DNA from: Microbacterium laevaniformans
GTDB taxonomy: Bacteria; Actinomycetota; Actinomycetes; Actinomycetales; Microbacteriaceae
Assembly: GCF_016907555.1 (NCBI RefSeq)
Contig: NZ_JAFBCE010000001.1
Span: forward strand, 1,550,001-1,614,000
Direction: 5' to 3'
Length of the DNA: 64,000 nucleotides
The translations under genes and the position numbers were made by a program. The notes below the pieces were generated by a model. The model did no database searches, had not been told where the DNA came from, and saw only the letters and a list, made by a program, of their open reading frames with translations. Below are positions 55,952-64,000 of the stretch, one piece after another. Position 1 is the first letter of the stretch. Each line of letters opens with the position of its first letter.

Positions 55952-58384
55952 ATGGCACAGTCAGCGCAGGTGGTCGACGTCGGCGGGCGTCGCCTGCGTC
56001 TGACCAACCTCGACAAGGTGCTCTATCCTGCCACCGGCACCACCAAGGCCGAGGTGATCGACTACTACTCGCGCATCGCTCCCGTGATGCTGCCGCACCT
56101 GGCCGGCAGGCCGGTGACGCGGCTGCGCTGGCCGGAGGGCACGGGCGAGGCGCCCTTCTTCGCGAAAGACCTCGAAGCCGGCGCGCCCGATTGGATGCCG
56201 CGACACCCGATCGACCATTCCGGCGGAGCGAAGGACTACCCTCTGGTCGCCGACGTCGCCGGACTCGTCTACCTCGCGCAGGTCGCGAGCCTCGAACTCC
56301 ACACGCCGCAGTGGCGCTTCGACCACGGCGGGCGCGGATACCCCGACCGCCTCGTGCTCGACCTCGACCCGGGCCCCGGCGTCGGGCTCGCCGAATGCGC
56401 GGAGGTGGCACGACGGGCCCGCGGCATCCTGTCGGACATGGGCATGGAGCCGTCGCCGGTGACGAGCGGATCCAAGGGTATTCACCTGTATGCCTCGCTG
56501 GACACGACGCGATCCAGCGACGAGATCTCGGCGTTCGCCCGCGAACTGGCACGCGCCCTGGAAGCGGACGATCCCGATCTCGTCGTCAGCGCGATGAGCA
56601 AGGCCGCCCGTCCCGGCAAGGTGTTCGTCGACTGGTCGCAGAACAACGCGGCGAAGACCACCATCGCCCCGTATTCGCTCCGCGGGCGCGCCCAACCGAC
56701 CGTCGCGGCTCCGCGCACCTGGGCCGAGCTCGACGACCCCGAGTTGCACCATCTCGTCCTGGACGAGGTGCTCGCGCGCGTCGCGGTCGACGGCGACCTG
56801 CTCGCCCCCCTCGCCCCCGCCGCCCCCGATCCGCTCGCCGAGTACGTGGCCAAGCGCACCCCCTCCGCAACGCCCGAGCCCTTCCCGCCGAGCCGCCATT
56901 CTTCCGTCGAGCCGCCACGTTCTGACGCGCCGAATCATGGCGGCTCGGCGCGAACATGGCGGTTCGTGATTCAGGAGCACCACGCGTCGCGGCTGCATTG
57001 GGACCTCAGGCTCGAGCGCGACGGCGTGCTCGTGAGCTGGGCGGTGCCTCGCGGCATCCCCGATTCTCCCGACCGCAACCACCTGGCGGTGATGACCGAA
57101 CCGCACCCGATCGAGTACCTGACGTTCGCCGGCGAGATTCCCGCCGGCGAGTACGGGGCGGGTGCCATGACCGTGTGGGATTCCGGCACCTTCACCGTGG
57201 AGAAATGGCGGGATGACGAGGTCATCGCGACCCTCACCGGTCGTCCCGGCGGACCGCTCGGACGCGTGCGCCTCGCCCTGATCCGCACGTCGGGCGCCGG
57301 CGAGAAGTCGCAGTGGCTGCTGCACCGCACGAAGCCGGCGGGGAAGGATGCGGCGACGGGCGCCGTGGCCGCTGCCCGCGCCGGTCAGCGCATGCCGTCT
57401 CGCTCGTCTCGCGACAGCGCGGCGCCGATGCTCGCCGTGTCGTCGACACCCGCGCTGGCCACCTCCGCGGCCCGACGCTGGGGCGGCCTCCCGTGGGTCG
57501 AGTTCAAGTGGGACGGCATCCGGGCCGTCGCGACATGGGATGGCGAGCGGATGCGGCTGCGTGCACGCAGCGGCGTCGACATCACCGAGCGCTATCCCGA
57601 GCTCACCGCCGCAGACCTCGGGCTCGGCGCGCTGCCCGCCGTGTTCGACGGCGAGATCGTCGCGCTCGATGCCGCCGGGCACCCGAGCTTCACGCGACTG
57701 CAGTCGCGGATGCATCTCACCGGCGCCCGCGACATCGCCCGCGAAGCCACCGCCACGCCCGTGCACTACTTCGTCTTCGACCTGCTGCGCATCGGCGACG
57801 ACGACATCGCAGAGCGACCCCTCCGCGAAAGACGAGAACTGCTCGAGTCGGTGACGGCAGACGCCGCATCGCCGCTCGTCGTGCCGCCCGTCACCGATGA
57901 CATCGCCGACGCGTTGACGGCTGCCGCCGACCTGCGGTTGGAAGGTGTCGTCGTGAAGGATCCGCAGTCGCCATATCGACGCGGCATCCGCTCCGAACGA
58001 TGGCTCAAGGTCAAGCTGACGGCTACGCAGGAGGTCGTGATCGGCGGCATTCGTCCCGGAAAGGGCGAACGACGCGGCGGCATCGGATCGTTGCTGCTCG
58101 GCATCCCGGATGCCGGAGGCCTGCGCTATGTCGGCCGCGTGGGCTCGGGGTTCACCGACCGCGAGCTCGCCCGCCTGGAGAGCCGGCTGCAGCCGCTGCG
58201 CACCGACGCCAACCCCTTCGTGGGTGTCCCTGCGGCCGACGCCGCGGACGCTCTCTGGCTACACCCGGAGCTGGTCGGCGAGGTCGAGTTCGCGGAGTTC
58301 ACTCCGAACGGCACACTCCGTCACGCCCGGTGGCGAGGGCTCCGCACCGACAAGCAGCCGATGGACGTTCGCCGCGAGGAGTAG
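55952..58384 (+). CDS. ligD: Multifunctional ATP-dependent DNA ligase LigD
   Basis: An 810-residue NHEJ enzyme in the actinobacterial order. Polymerase/primase (about 1-295; LDLDPGPGVGLAECAEVA, SGSKGIHLYASL) is followed by 3'-phosphoesterase (about 336-470; IQEHHASRLHWDLRLE, GEIPAGEYGAG) and ligase (about 490-810; EFKWDGIRA with adenylated K519, VFDGEIVALD, EGVVVKDP, WLKVK). A 78-bp four-arm palindrome lies in frame in the first linker (residues 313-339), altering RTWRF at the phosphoesterase border. No frame lesion, so it is probably functional. Confidence 0.95.
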   Translation: MAQSAQVVDVGGRRLRLTNLDKVLYPATGTTKAEVIDYYSRIAPVMLPHLAGRPVTRLRWPEGTGEAPFFAKDLEAGAPDWMPRHPIDHSGGAKDYPLVADVAGLVYLAQVASLELHTPQWRFDHGGRGYPDRLVLDLDPGPGVGLAECAEVARRARGILSDMGMEPSPVTSGSKGIHLYASLDTTRSSDEISAFARELARALEADDPDLVVSAMSKAARPGKVFVDWSQNNAAKTTIAPYSLRGRAQPTVAAPRTWAELDDPELHHLVLDEVLARVAVDGDLLAPLAPAAPDPLAEYVAKRTPSATPEPFPPSRHSSVEPPRSDAPNHGGSARTWRFVIQEHHASRLHWDLRLERDGVLVSWAVPRGIPDSPDRNHLAVMTEPHPIEYLTFAGEIPAGEYGAGAMTVWDSGTFTVEKWRDDEVIATLTGRPGGPLGRVRLALIRTSGAGEKSQWLLHRTKPAGKDAATGAVAAARAGQRMPSRSSRDSAAPMLAVSSTPALATSAARRWGGLPWVEFKWDGIRAVATWDGERMRLRARSGVDITERYPELTAADLGLGALPAVFDGEIVALDAAGHPSFTRLQSRMHLTGARDIAREATATPVHYFVFDLLRIGDDDIAERPLRERRELLESVTADAASPLVVPPVTDDIADALTAAADLRLEGVVVKDPQSPYRRGIRSERWLKVKLTATQEVVIGGIRPGKGERRGGIGSLLLGIPDAGGLRYVGRVGSGFTDRELARLESRLQPLRTDANPFVGVPAADAADALWLHPELVGEVEFAEFTPNGTLRHARWRGLRTDKQPMDVRREE
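56889..56966. repeat. Four-arm palindromic element, copy D (78 bp), inside ligD
   Basis: Direct arms CGAGCCGCCATTCTTC (56889) and CGAGCCGCCACGTTCT (56908), 19 apart; inverted arms ending at 56947 and 56966, 19 apart; inner loop of 8 bases (56924-56931). Arm 2 is identical to arm 1 of copy A (9835), and the total length is also 78 bp. It codes for a Ser/Pro/Arg-rich linker peptide (RHSSVEPPRSDAPNHGGSA). Confidence 0.82.
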
Positions 58385-58387
58385 CCC

Positions 58388-59200
58388 TCACGCCGGCGCA
58401 CTAGTCGGCGCAGGCGGGTCCGCGGCGAAGACCCCCACGGCGGTGCCGTCCCACTCAAACTGAAGCACCGTGCCGACGGGGAAGGCTGCCGTCAGTTCTT
58501 CCGAGCTGCCGCGGTCGACGTGGACGGACACCGCCGGGTGAAAGGGGCTCGCGCTGCACGCGCTGTTGCCGATCTGGGAGCCTGCGACGTCCGGCACGTC
58601 TTGGAGCACGGTGACGCACTCCCCCTCGAACCCGCGGTTCTCGCCGGAGGACACGACGATGAGCAGACCAGCGAAGCTGTAGGTGGTACCCCGGTCGCCG
58701 TTGCGCGCCCACGGCAGCACCATCGACACGTCCGCCGTCGGCTGGTCCAGGCTCGCGACCTGACGGGCACCGGTGACCGCCGACACCGGTCGCAGCGACG
58801 CCAGTGCGAACACGAGCGCGCCCACGACGATCGCGACGACCACGATCGACGCAGCCCACCCGATGAGCAGCGCACGGCCGATCGGCGGAGGGGTCGGCGA
58901 CGAGCGATAGTGCTGCCCGGGCCCGTGCGGCTCAGCAACGCCGACAGCGGCCGCGTCCCCGGCGGGCGCAGGCGTCTCCGGCACGGCACTCTCCGGTCGC
59001 GGCACCGGCGGTCCGAACAGGCGCTCGGCCTCCGCCATCCGTGCCGACTGCCCGGCGGCAAAACCGCGGCCCTGGCGCTGCTCGAGTTCGCGAAGCCGCG
59101 CGAGCGCCGGCGGGTCGTCGGCGATGTCGGGGGTCGGCCCGTACGCGCGTCGGCGCAGCGTCGCGAACTCCTCGCGTGTGGCGGCATCCATGCTCTGCAT
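58388..59200 (-). CDS. Hypothetical single-pass membrane protein
   Basis: A 270-residue protein. The cytoplasmic N-terminal part contains a helical, charged region (REEFATLRRRAYG; ALARLRELEQRQ), then a Pro-rich linker. One TM segment (near residues 110-135, LLIGWAASIVVVAIVVGALVF) leads to an extracytoplasmic domain with two cysteines (GECVTV, NSACSA). ATG 59200 and 59191 are both possible starts. No family recognised. The stop lies three bases from the ligD stop. Confidence 0.78.
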   Translation of the reverse strand: MQSMDAATREEFATLRRRAYGPTPDIADDPPALARLRELEQRQGRGFAAGQSARMAEAERLFGPPVPRPESAVPETPAPAGDAAAVGVAEPHGPGQHYRSSPTPPPIGRALLIGWAASIVVVAIVVGALVFALASLRPVSAVTGARQVASLDQPTADVSMVLPWARNGDRGTTYSFAGLLIVVSSGENRGFEGECVTVLQDVPDVAGSQIGNSACSASPFHPAVSVHVDRGSSEELTAAFPVGTVLQFEWDGTAVGVFAADPPAPTSAPA

Positions 59201-59247
59201 CGTGACATATCGTCGACGCGATGCGTCGCTGGCAGCCGTTGCGCGTG

Positions 59248-60165
59248 TCAGACGTGCGCCTCGTGCTCCCGATGACCGGCGGGCTCGAACTGGAAGGTCG
59301 AGTGCTCCACGTCGAAGTGTCGGGACAGGCACCCCTGCAGGCGGGACAGCAGCGCGCCCGTTCCCGCCGATCCCCCGGCAAGCAGATCGTCGCTGACGAC
59401 GACGTGCGCGGTGAAGACCGGAGCGCCACGGGTGAGCTGCCACACGTGCACGTCGTGCACGTCGACGACGCCGTCCTCGCCGAGGATGTGATCGCGGATC
59501 TCCGCGACCTCGGTCCCCCGCGGCGCGCGCTCGCCCAGCACCGAGAACACCTCGCGCAGCAGTCCGATCGCGCGTGGCAGGATCATCACCGCGATGAGCA
59601 GCGACGCCAGCGCGTCGGCCGGCATCCATCCCGTCGTCCAGATGACGACGGCGGCGACGATCACCAGCGCCGAGCCGATGAGATCTCCGAGCACCTCGAT
59701 GTACGCGCCGCGCACGTTGATGCTGCGGCGCTGCGCGGCGCTGAGAAGGTACATCGACACGGCGTTGGCGACGAGGCCGACGGCGGCGATGAGCAGCATC
59801 AGCGCTCCGGCCACCTCGACCTCCGACGGAGCGAGCAGTCGCTGCACCGCCTCGACGGCGATCCACACCATCAGCGCGATCAGGATCACCGCGTTGACCA
59901 GCGCGCCGAACACCTCGGCGCGCTGGTAGCCGTAGGTGTTGCGGTCGTTCGCAGGACGCGCGGCCACGGTCGAGGCGATCAGTGCGACCACGAGTGCGGA
60001 CGAGTCCGTGAACATGTGCGCCGCGTCGGCCAGCAAAGCGAGCGACCCGGTCAGGAGGGCGCCGACGACCTGCACCAGCATGACGGTTGCGGTGAGACAG
60101 AGCGAGATCGTGAGCAGGCGGCGATTGCTCGCGCCACGGATGCCGGTCGGTGCGTGATCGTGCAT
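59248..60165 (-). CDS. Cation diffusion facilitator (Zn/Co/Cd exporter)
   Basis: A 305-residue CDF antiporter with six TM helices and a cytoplasmic metal-binding domain. TM2 has LADAAHMFTDSSALVVAL (HxxxD metal site). TM5 has YIEVLGDLIGSA, with Glu where many homologues have His. The C-terminal domain has DVHDVHVWQLT and a His-containing tail. A His-rich loop between TM4 and TM5 is lacking. Probably exports divalent zinc-like ions. Confidence 0.92.
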   Translation of the reverse strand: MHDHAPTGIRGASNRRLLTISLCLTATVMLVQVVGALLTGSLALLADAAHMFTDSSALVVALIASTVAARPANDRNTYGYQRAEVFGALVNAVILIALMVWIAVEAVQRLLAPSEVEVAGALMLLIAAVGLVANAVSMYLLSAAQRRSINVRGAYIEVLGDLIGSALVIVAAVVIWTTGWMPADALASLLIAVMILPRAIGLLREVFSVLGERAPRGTEVAEIRDHILGEDGVVDVHDVHVWQLTRGAPVFTAHVVVSDDLLAGGSAGTGALLSRLQGCLSRHFDVEHSTFQFEPAGHREHEAHV

Positions 60166-60231
60166 AGGAACGAGGCTAGGCCGCGCTCAGCCTTCACGCG
60201 GCAGCTTTCGCCTAGTCGGGAATGAAAGCGG

Positions 60232-60876
60232 TTATCGCTCCAGCGTGCTCAGCAGCGGAGCCAGCGCGACGAAGGCGCGAGCCCGGTGCGATGCGGCGTT
60301 CTTCTCCGCCGGCGACAGGTCAGCGGCCGATCGCCCGCCCTGGTCGTCGGGCAGGAAGATCGGGTCGTAGCCGAACCCGCCCGTACCCGACGGAGCGGTC
60401 GCGAGTCTTCCCGGCCAGACGCCTTCCACCGTTTCCTCACGGAAGACACCGCCTGGCCCCGGAACGACCAGAGCGATGGTCGAGACGAACTGAGCGGTGC
60501 GATGCGGGTCGGCGATGTCGGAGAGCTGATCGAGCAACAGCTCCCGGTTGGCCCGCGCGTCCTTGCGGTGCCCGGCCCAGTACGCGGAGAACACACCGGG
60601 GGCACCGCCGAGCACGTCCACGCACACGCCGGAGTCGTCCGCGAGCGCCGGCAACCCGGTGTGCGCCGCGGCGGCTCGCGCCTTGATGAGGGCGTTCGCC
60701 GCGAAGGTCACGCCGTCCTCGACGGGCTCGGGGCCGTCATAACCGATCACCTCGAGGTCGGGGCGCACGCGCGCGACGATCGCACCGAACTCCTCCACCT
60801 TGTGCGGATTGTGGGTCGCCAGCACGATGCGGCGGACGCCGTCGCCCGCCGCGGAGGAGTTCGCAACACCGATCAC
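60232..60876 (-). CDS. rdgB: Non-canonical purine NTP pyrophosphatase (RdgB/HAM1)
   Basis: A 214-residue house-cleaning enzyme hydrolysing dITP and [18 protein letters not shown] at the N-terminus, [26 protein letters not shown] (catalytic Asp), [12 protein letters not shown] and SHRARAF are diagnostic. GTG 60876 overlaps the rph stop as GTGA. Middle member of the conserved murI-rph-rdgB operon. Confidence 0.96.
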   Translation of the reverse strand: MIGVANSSAAGDGVRRIVLATHNPHKVEEFGAIVARVRPDLEVIGYDGPEPVEDGVTFAANALIKARAAAAHTGLPALADDSGVCVDVLGGAPGVFSAYWAGHRKDARANRELLLDQLSDIADPHRTAQFVSTIALVVPGPGGVFREETVEGVWPGRLATAPSGTGGFGYDPIFLPDDQGGRSAADLSPAEKNAASHRARAFVALAPLLSTLER

Positions 60877-61610
60877 GACGCGAGCACCTCGATCTGCGCG
60901 TCGCGCAGATCGGCGCAACCCGCCACGCCCAGTTCGAGCAGAGCATCGAGTTCGCGCTTGTCGAAGGGCGCACCTTCCGCCGTCCCCTGCACCTCGACGA
61001 ACAGGCCGTGCCCGGTGACCACGACGTTCATGTCCGTCTCGGCGCGCACGTCTTCGACGTAGGCGAGGTCGAGCATGGGCTCGCCGTCGATGATGCCCAC
61101 CGACACCGCCGCGACCGAGTCGAGCAGCACCTTGGCGTTCTTGCCGACCAGCCCCTTGGCCCGCCCCCACTCGATCGCGTCGGCGAGGGCGACGTAGGCG
61201 CCCGTGATGGCGGCGGTGCGGGTGCCGCCATCGGCCTGCAGCACGTCGCAGTCGATGACGATCGTGTTCTCGCCCAGCGCCTTGGTGTCGACGACGGCGC
61301 GCAGCGCGCGCCCGATCAGGCGCGAGATCTCGTGGGTGCGTCCGCCGATCTTGCCCTTGACGGCTTCCCGGTCGTTGCGTGAGTTCGTCGCACGCGGCAG
61401 CATCGCGTACTCCGCGGTCACCCACCCCTTGCCCTTGCCGGTGAGCCATCGCGGCACACCGCCGGTGAAGGATGCCGTGCACAGCACCTTCGTGCCGCCG
61501 AAGGAGATCAGCGCCGAGCCTTCGGCGTGCGCGGACCAGCCGCGTTCGATGGTGACGGGACGCAGCTGATCGGGGGTGCGGCCGTCGGCGCGGGTGGTGG
61601 AATCAGTCAT
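60873..61610 (-). CDS. rph: Ribonuclease PH
   Basis: A 245-residue phosphorolytic 3' exoribonuclease that trims tRNA precursors. [15 protein letters not shown], RDGRxKxE-type patch [47 protein letters not shown] and the C-terminal [17 protein letters not shown] are family hallmarks. ATG 61610 overlaps the murI stop. Confidence 0.96.
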   Translation of the reverse strand: MTDSTTRADGRTPDQLRPVTIERGWSAHAEGSALISFGGTKVLCTASFTGGVPRWLTGKGKGWVTAEYAMLPRATNSRNDREAVKGKIGGRTHEISRLIGRALRAVVDTKALGENTIVIDCDVLQADGGTRTAAITGAYVALADAIEWGRAKGLVGKNAKVLLDSVAAVSVGIIDGEPMLDLAYVEDVRAETDMNVVVTGHGLFVEVQGTAEGAPFDKRELDALLELGVAGCADLRDAQIEVLAS

Positions 61611-62443
61611 GGGGTCCCCTTCCAGGGGTGCGGGAGGTCGATGGCGCCGGTCTGCACCAGGCGCACGCTGGACACGCCGCGGCCCATCAGCCGATCGGCG
61701 AGACGGATGAAGTCGTCGGCGGAGTCGCCGGTCGCTTCGTAGACATGGGTGGCCACGGCATCCGGCCCGGCCAGCAGGTCACGCGAGACGAGCTGGCGGT
61801 AGACGTCCTTGGCGGTCTCGGTGTCGCTCGAGACGAGCGAGACGTCCGGCCCCATCACGTAGCTGATGGCGCCCTCCAGGAAGGGGTAGTGCGTGCAGCC
61901 GAGCACCAGGGTGTCCACTCCGGCGTGGCGCAGCGGCGCGAGGTACTCCTCGGCGACGGTGAGCACTTCCGCTGACCCGGTCACACCCGCCTCGACGAAC
62001 TCGACGAACCGCGGGCACGCCTGTGTGAACACCGACAGATCCTCGTTGACGCCGAGCATGTCCTGGTAGACGCCCGAGCCGATCGTGCCGACCGTGCCGA
62101 TGACGCCCACACGGCGGTTGCGCGTGGTGGAGATCGCCGTCCGCACCGCCGGCCCGATCACCTCGACGACGGGCACGTCGTAGCGCTCCCGCGCGTCGCG
62201 CAGCACCGCCGCGGATGCCGTGTTGCAGGCGATCACCAGCATCTTCACGCCCTGATCCAGGAGGGTGTCGAGCACCTCGAGGCTGTAGCGGCGGACATCC
62301 GCGATCGGCTTGGGGCCGTAGGGCGAATGCGCGGTGTCGCCGATGTACAGCACCGACTCGCGCGGCAGCAACTGCGAGACCGCGCGCGCCACCGTGAGTC
62401 CACCCACACCGGAGTCGAAGATCCCGATCGGTGCGTCATTCAC
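61607..62443 (-). CDS. murI: Glutamate racemase
   Basis: Makes D-glutamate for peptidoglycan. 278 residues with [17 protein letters not shown], the two catalytic cysteines in [10 protein letters not shown] (about residue 73) and [10 protein letters not shown] (about residue 185), and [11 protein letters not shown]. The GTG start at 62443 is conventional for the family. First gene of murI-rph-rdgB; divergent from pncB. Confidence 0.96.
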   Translation of the reverse strand: MNDAPIGIFDSGVGGLTVARAVSQLLPRESVLYIGDTAHSPYGPKPIADVRRYSLEVLDTLLDQGVKMLVIACNTASAAVLRDARERYDVPVVEVIGPAVRTAISTTRNRRVGVIGTVGTIGSGVYQDMLGVNEDLSVFTQACPRFVEFVEAGVTGSAEVLTVAEEYLAPLRHAGVDTLVLGCTHYPFLEGAISYVMGPDVSLVSSDTETAKDVYRQLVSRDLLAGPDAVATHVYEATGDSADDFIRLADRLMGRGVSSVRLVQTGAIDLPHPWKGTP

Positions 62444-62497
62444 GGTTCTCCACCCTACCCGCCGCTGCACTGACGGCGACGTCACCAGCGCCGTCGC

Positions 62498-62503
62498 TAG
62501 AGT
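62498..62503 (+). promoter_or_regulatory. -10 element of a likely leaderless pncB promoter
   Basis: TAGAGT, six bases before the pncB ATG, with no Shine-Dalgarno between. The spacing suggests a transcript that starts at the ATG. Confidence 0.5.
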
Positions 62504-62509
62504 GACGGC

Positions 62510-63844
62510 ATGACCCGCGCCGAGGCCCCGTCGTCCGCCCTCCTCACCGATCGCTACGAGCTGACCATGATCGATGCGGCCCTGCGGGACGGGACAGCGG
62601 CCCGCCGCTGCGTGTTCGAGCTGTTCGGACGGCGCCTGCCGGGAGCGCGCCGCTTCGGCGTGGTCGCCGGCACCGGACGGCTGTTGCAGGAGTTGCGGGC
62701 GTTCCGGTTCGGGGACGACGAGCTGCGCTACCTCCGCGACAACCGCGTCGTCGGAGCCGAGACCCTGCGCTATCTGGAGAACTACCGTTTCACCGGGAGC
62801 ATCCGCGGCTACCGCGAAGGCGAGCTGTACTTTCCGGGATCGCCGGTACTCACCGTCGAGGGCTCCTTCGCCGAAGCGGTCGTGCTCGAGACGCTGGCCC
62901 TCAGCATCCTCAACCACGACTCCGCGGTGGCCAACGCCGCCGCACGCATGAGCATCGCCGCCGGGGACCGTCCCCTCGCCGAGATGGGCTCCCGCCGCGC
63001 CGGAGAGCGTTCCGCCGTCGCGGCCGCGCGCGCCGCTTACATCGCCGGGTTCGGTGCGACGAGCAACCTGCAGGCAGGGCGGGAGTGGGGCATCCCGACG
63101 ATGGGAACCGCCGCCCACGCGTGGACTCTGCTGCACGACAGCGAAGAGGACGCCTTCCGCAGCCAGATCGCGGCACACGGCACCGACACGACGCTGCTCA
63201 TCGACACCTACGACATCCGCCGCGGCGTCGAGACCGCGATTCGCGTCGCCGGCACGGGCCTGGGCGGGGTGCGCATCGACTCCGGCGACCTGCCCACCGT
63301 CGCCGCGGAGGTGCGCGCGCAGCTGGACGAGCTCGGCGCGACCGGAACGCGCATCACGGTGACGAGCGACCTCGACGAGTTCGCCCTCGCAGCGCTCGCG
63401 GCATCCCCTGTCGATGCTTACGGCGTCGGGACGTCGGTGGTGACCGGTTCCGGCGCGCCGACGGCAGGGATGGTCTACAAACTCGTCGCTCGGCAGGATG
63501 CCGCGGGTGGTTGGGTCGCAGTGGCCAAGACCTCGACCGACAAGGGGTCCAAGGGCGGCCGCAAGGCCGCGTTCCGCACCCTGTCCCGCGGTACCGCGAC
63601 GAGCGAGCTCATCGCCGTCTCCGACGGGTTCGAGCAGATGCAGACGACCGCGGATCATCCCGAGGCGCGCGCCCTGCAGGTGGCGCTCGTCGAAGCCGGT
63701 GAGCCCGACCCCGCATTCGAGGGGGCCGAGGGCGTCGCTCGCGCGAGGGAGCATCACGCGCTCGTTCGCGAAGAGCTTCCCGTCACAGGGCTCGCACTGA
63801 GCCGGTCCGACCCGGCTTTGCCCACGGTCTACATCGACGCGTGA
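62510..63844 (+). CDS. pncB: Nicotinate phosphoribosyltransferase
   Basis: Converts nicotinate and PRPP to nicotinate mononucleotide in NAD salvage. 444 residues with [38 protein letters not shown], the catalytic-histidine region [30 protein letters not shown] and [13 protein letters not shown]. The length is usual for the actinobacterial type. Start ATG 62510, apparently leaderless. Confidence 0.96.
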   Translation: MTRAEAPSSALLTDRYELTMIDAALRDGTAARRCVFELFGRRLPGARRFGVVAGTGRLLQELRAFRFGDDELRYLRDNRVVGAETLRYLENYRFTGSIRGYREGELYFPGSPVLTVEGSFAEAVVLETLALSILNHDSAVANAAARMSIAAGDRPLAEMGSRRAGERSAVAAARAAYIAGFGATSNLQAGREWGIPTMGTAAHAWTLLHDSEEDAFRSQIAAHGTDTTLLIDTYDIRRGVETAIRVAGTGLGGVRIDSGDLPTVAAEVRAQLDELGATGTRITVTSDLDEFALAALAASPVDAYGVGTSVVTGSGAPTAGMVYKLVARQDAAGGWVAVAKTSTDKGSKGGRKAAFRTLSRGTATSELIAVSDGFEQMQTTADHPEARALQVALVEAGEPDPAFEGAEGVARAREHHALVREELPVTGLALSRSDPALPTVYIDA

Positions 63845-63854
63845 GCGGGACGGG

Positions 63855-64000
63855 TCAGCTCATGAGCGACTCGTAGATCTCCTTGCACGTGGGGCACACC
63901 GGAAACTTCTCCGGGTCGCGACCGGGAGTCCACTTCTTGCCGCACAGCGCGCGTACCGGCTTGCCCGTGAGCGCGGACTCGAGGATCTTGTCCTTCTTCA
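63855..64000 (-). CDS. DUF3039 domain protein, C-terminal part (runs off the window)
   Basis: The last 47 residues before the TGA at 63857-63855: [22 protein letters not shown], then [21 protein letters not shown]. Three cysteines (LCGK, CPTC) make a small zinc-ribbon-like site. The segment is typical of actinobacterial DUF3039 proteins of unknown function. Convergent with pncB; the start lies outside the window. Confidence 0.85.
   Translation of the reverse strand, partial: KKDKILESALTGKPVRALCGKKWTPGRDPEKFPVCPTCKEIYESLMS

Overview
The window is high-GC chromosomal DNA from an actinobacterium, most likely a member of the Microbacteriaceae such as Microbacterium (inferred from gene content, no database was used). 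Supporting signs are many GTG starts, frequent 4-base start/stop overlaps, a tmRNA tag ending in ALAA, a two-gene Ku/LigD repair pair, an actinobacterial-type Tad locus and the SmpB-FtsX-FtsE-RF2 neighbourhood. Most of the sequence is ordinary core metabolism interrupted by small accessory insertions.

Left third (1-20.7 kb): the start of gltX; a LysR/class-V aminotransferase divergent pair; a minus-strand run leuB, ilvE, fumarylacetoacetate-hydrolase-like gene and MFS exporter joined by 4-base overlaps; a DHA2 drug exporter with a divergent TetR; serA; two small membrane genes with cutC; ilvBNC and ilvD; and the trehalose pair otsAB. The branched-chain amino acid genes are thus split between two clusters.

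Middle (20.7-36.6 kb): an MFS pseudogene, then a catabolic island on the minus strand. Thiolase and both subunits of a 3-oxoacid CoA-transferase sit beside a divergent IclR. Next come an alpha/beta hydrolase, a 3-hydroxybutyrate dehydrogenase, a TetR, an acyl-CoA ligase and a five-gene LIV-type ABC importer. The natural reading is uptake and breakdown of a short-chain (3-hydroxybutyrate or acetoacetate-like) acid to acetyl-CoA. A MarR/MFS pair follows.

Right half (36.7-64 kb): tRNA-Lys, hisN, a lipoprotein, a shattered surface-protein gene, ssrA (tmRNA), a SIMPL-domain gene, a complete IS481-type insertion sequence with a frameshifted transposase, then smpB, ftsX, ftsE and prfB. Next are an MFS gene, a deletion pseudogene, a compact Tad pilus/secretion locus, a formate/nitrite-type channel, tRNA-Leu, a ribbon-helix-helix/VOC pair, dedA, Ku and LigD, a CDF cation exporter, rdgB-rph-murI, pncB and the end of a DUF3039 gene.

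The most unusual structure is a set of four short palindromic elements (67-78 bp). Each is built from two direct arms and two inverted arms placed about 19 bases apart. Three lie between convergent 3' ends; the fourth lies inside the ligD reading frame, in the linker between two domains. Two of them share the same arm sequence, the other two have different arms, and the layout is the same in all four. Other points of interest are an insertion-sequence hairpin that buries the transposase ribosome binding site, a transposase stop codon supplied by the target duplication, and two perfect DnaA boxes at the heads of the Tad gene blocks.
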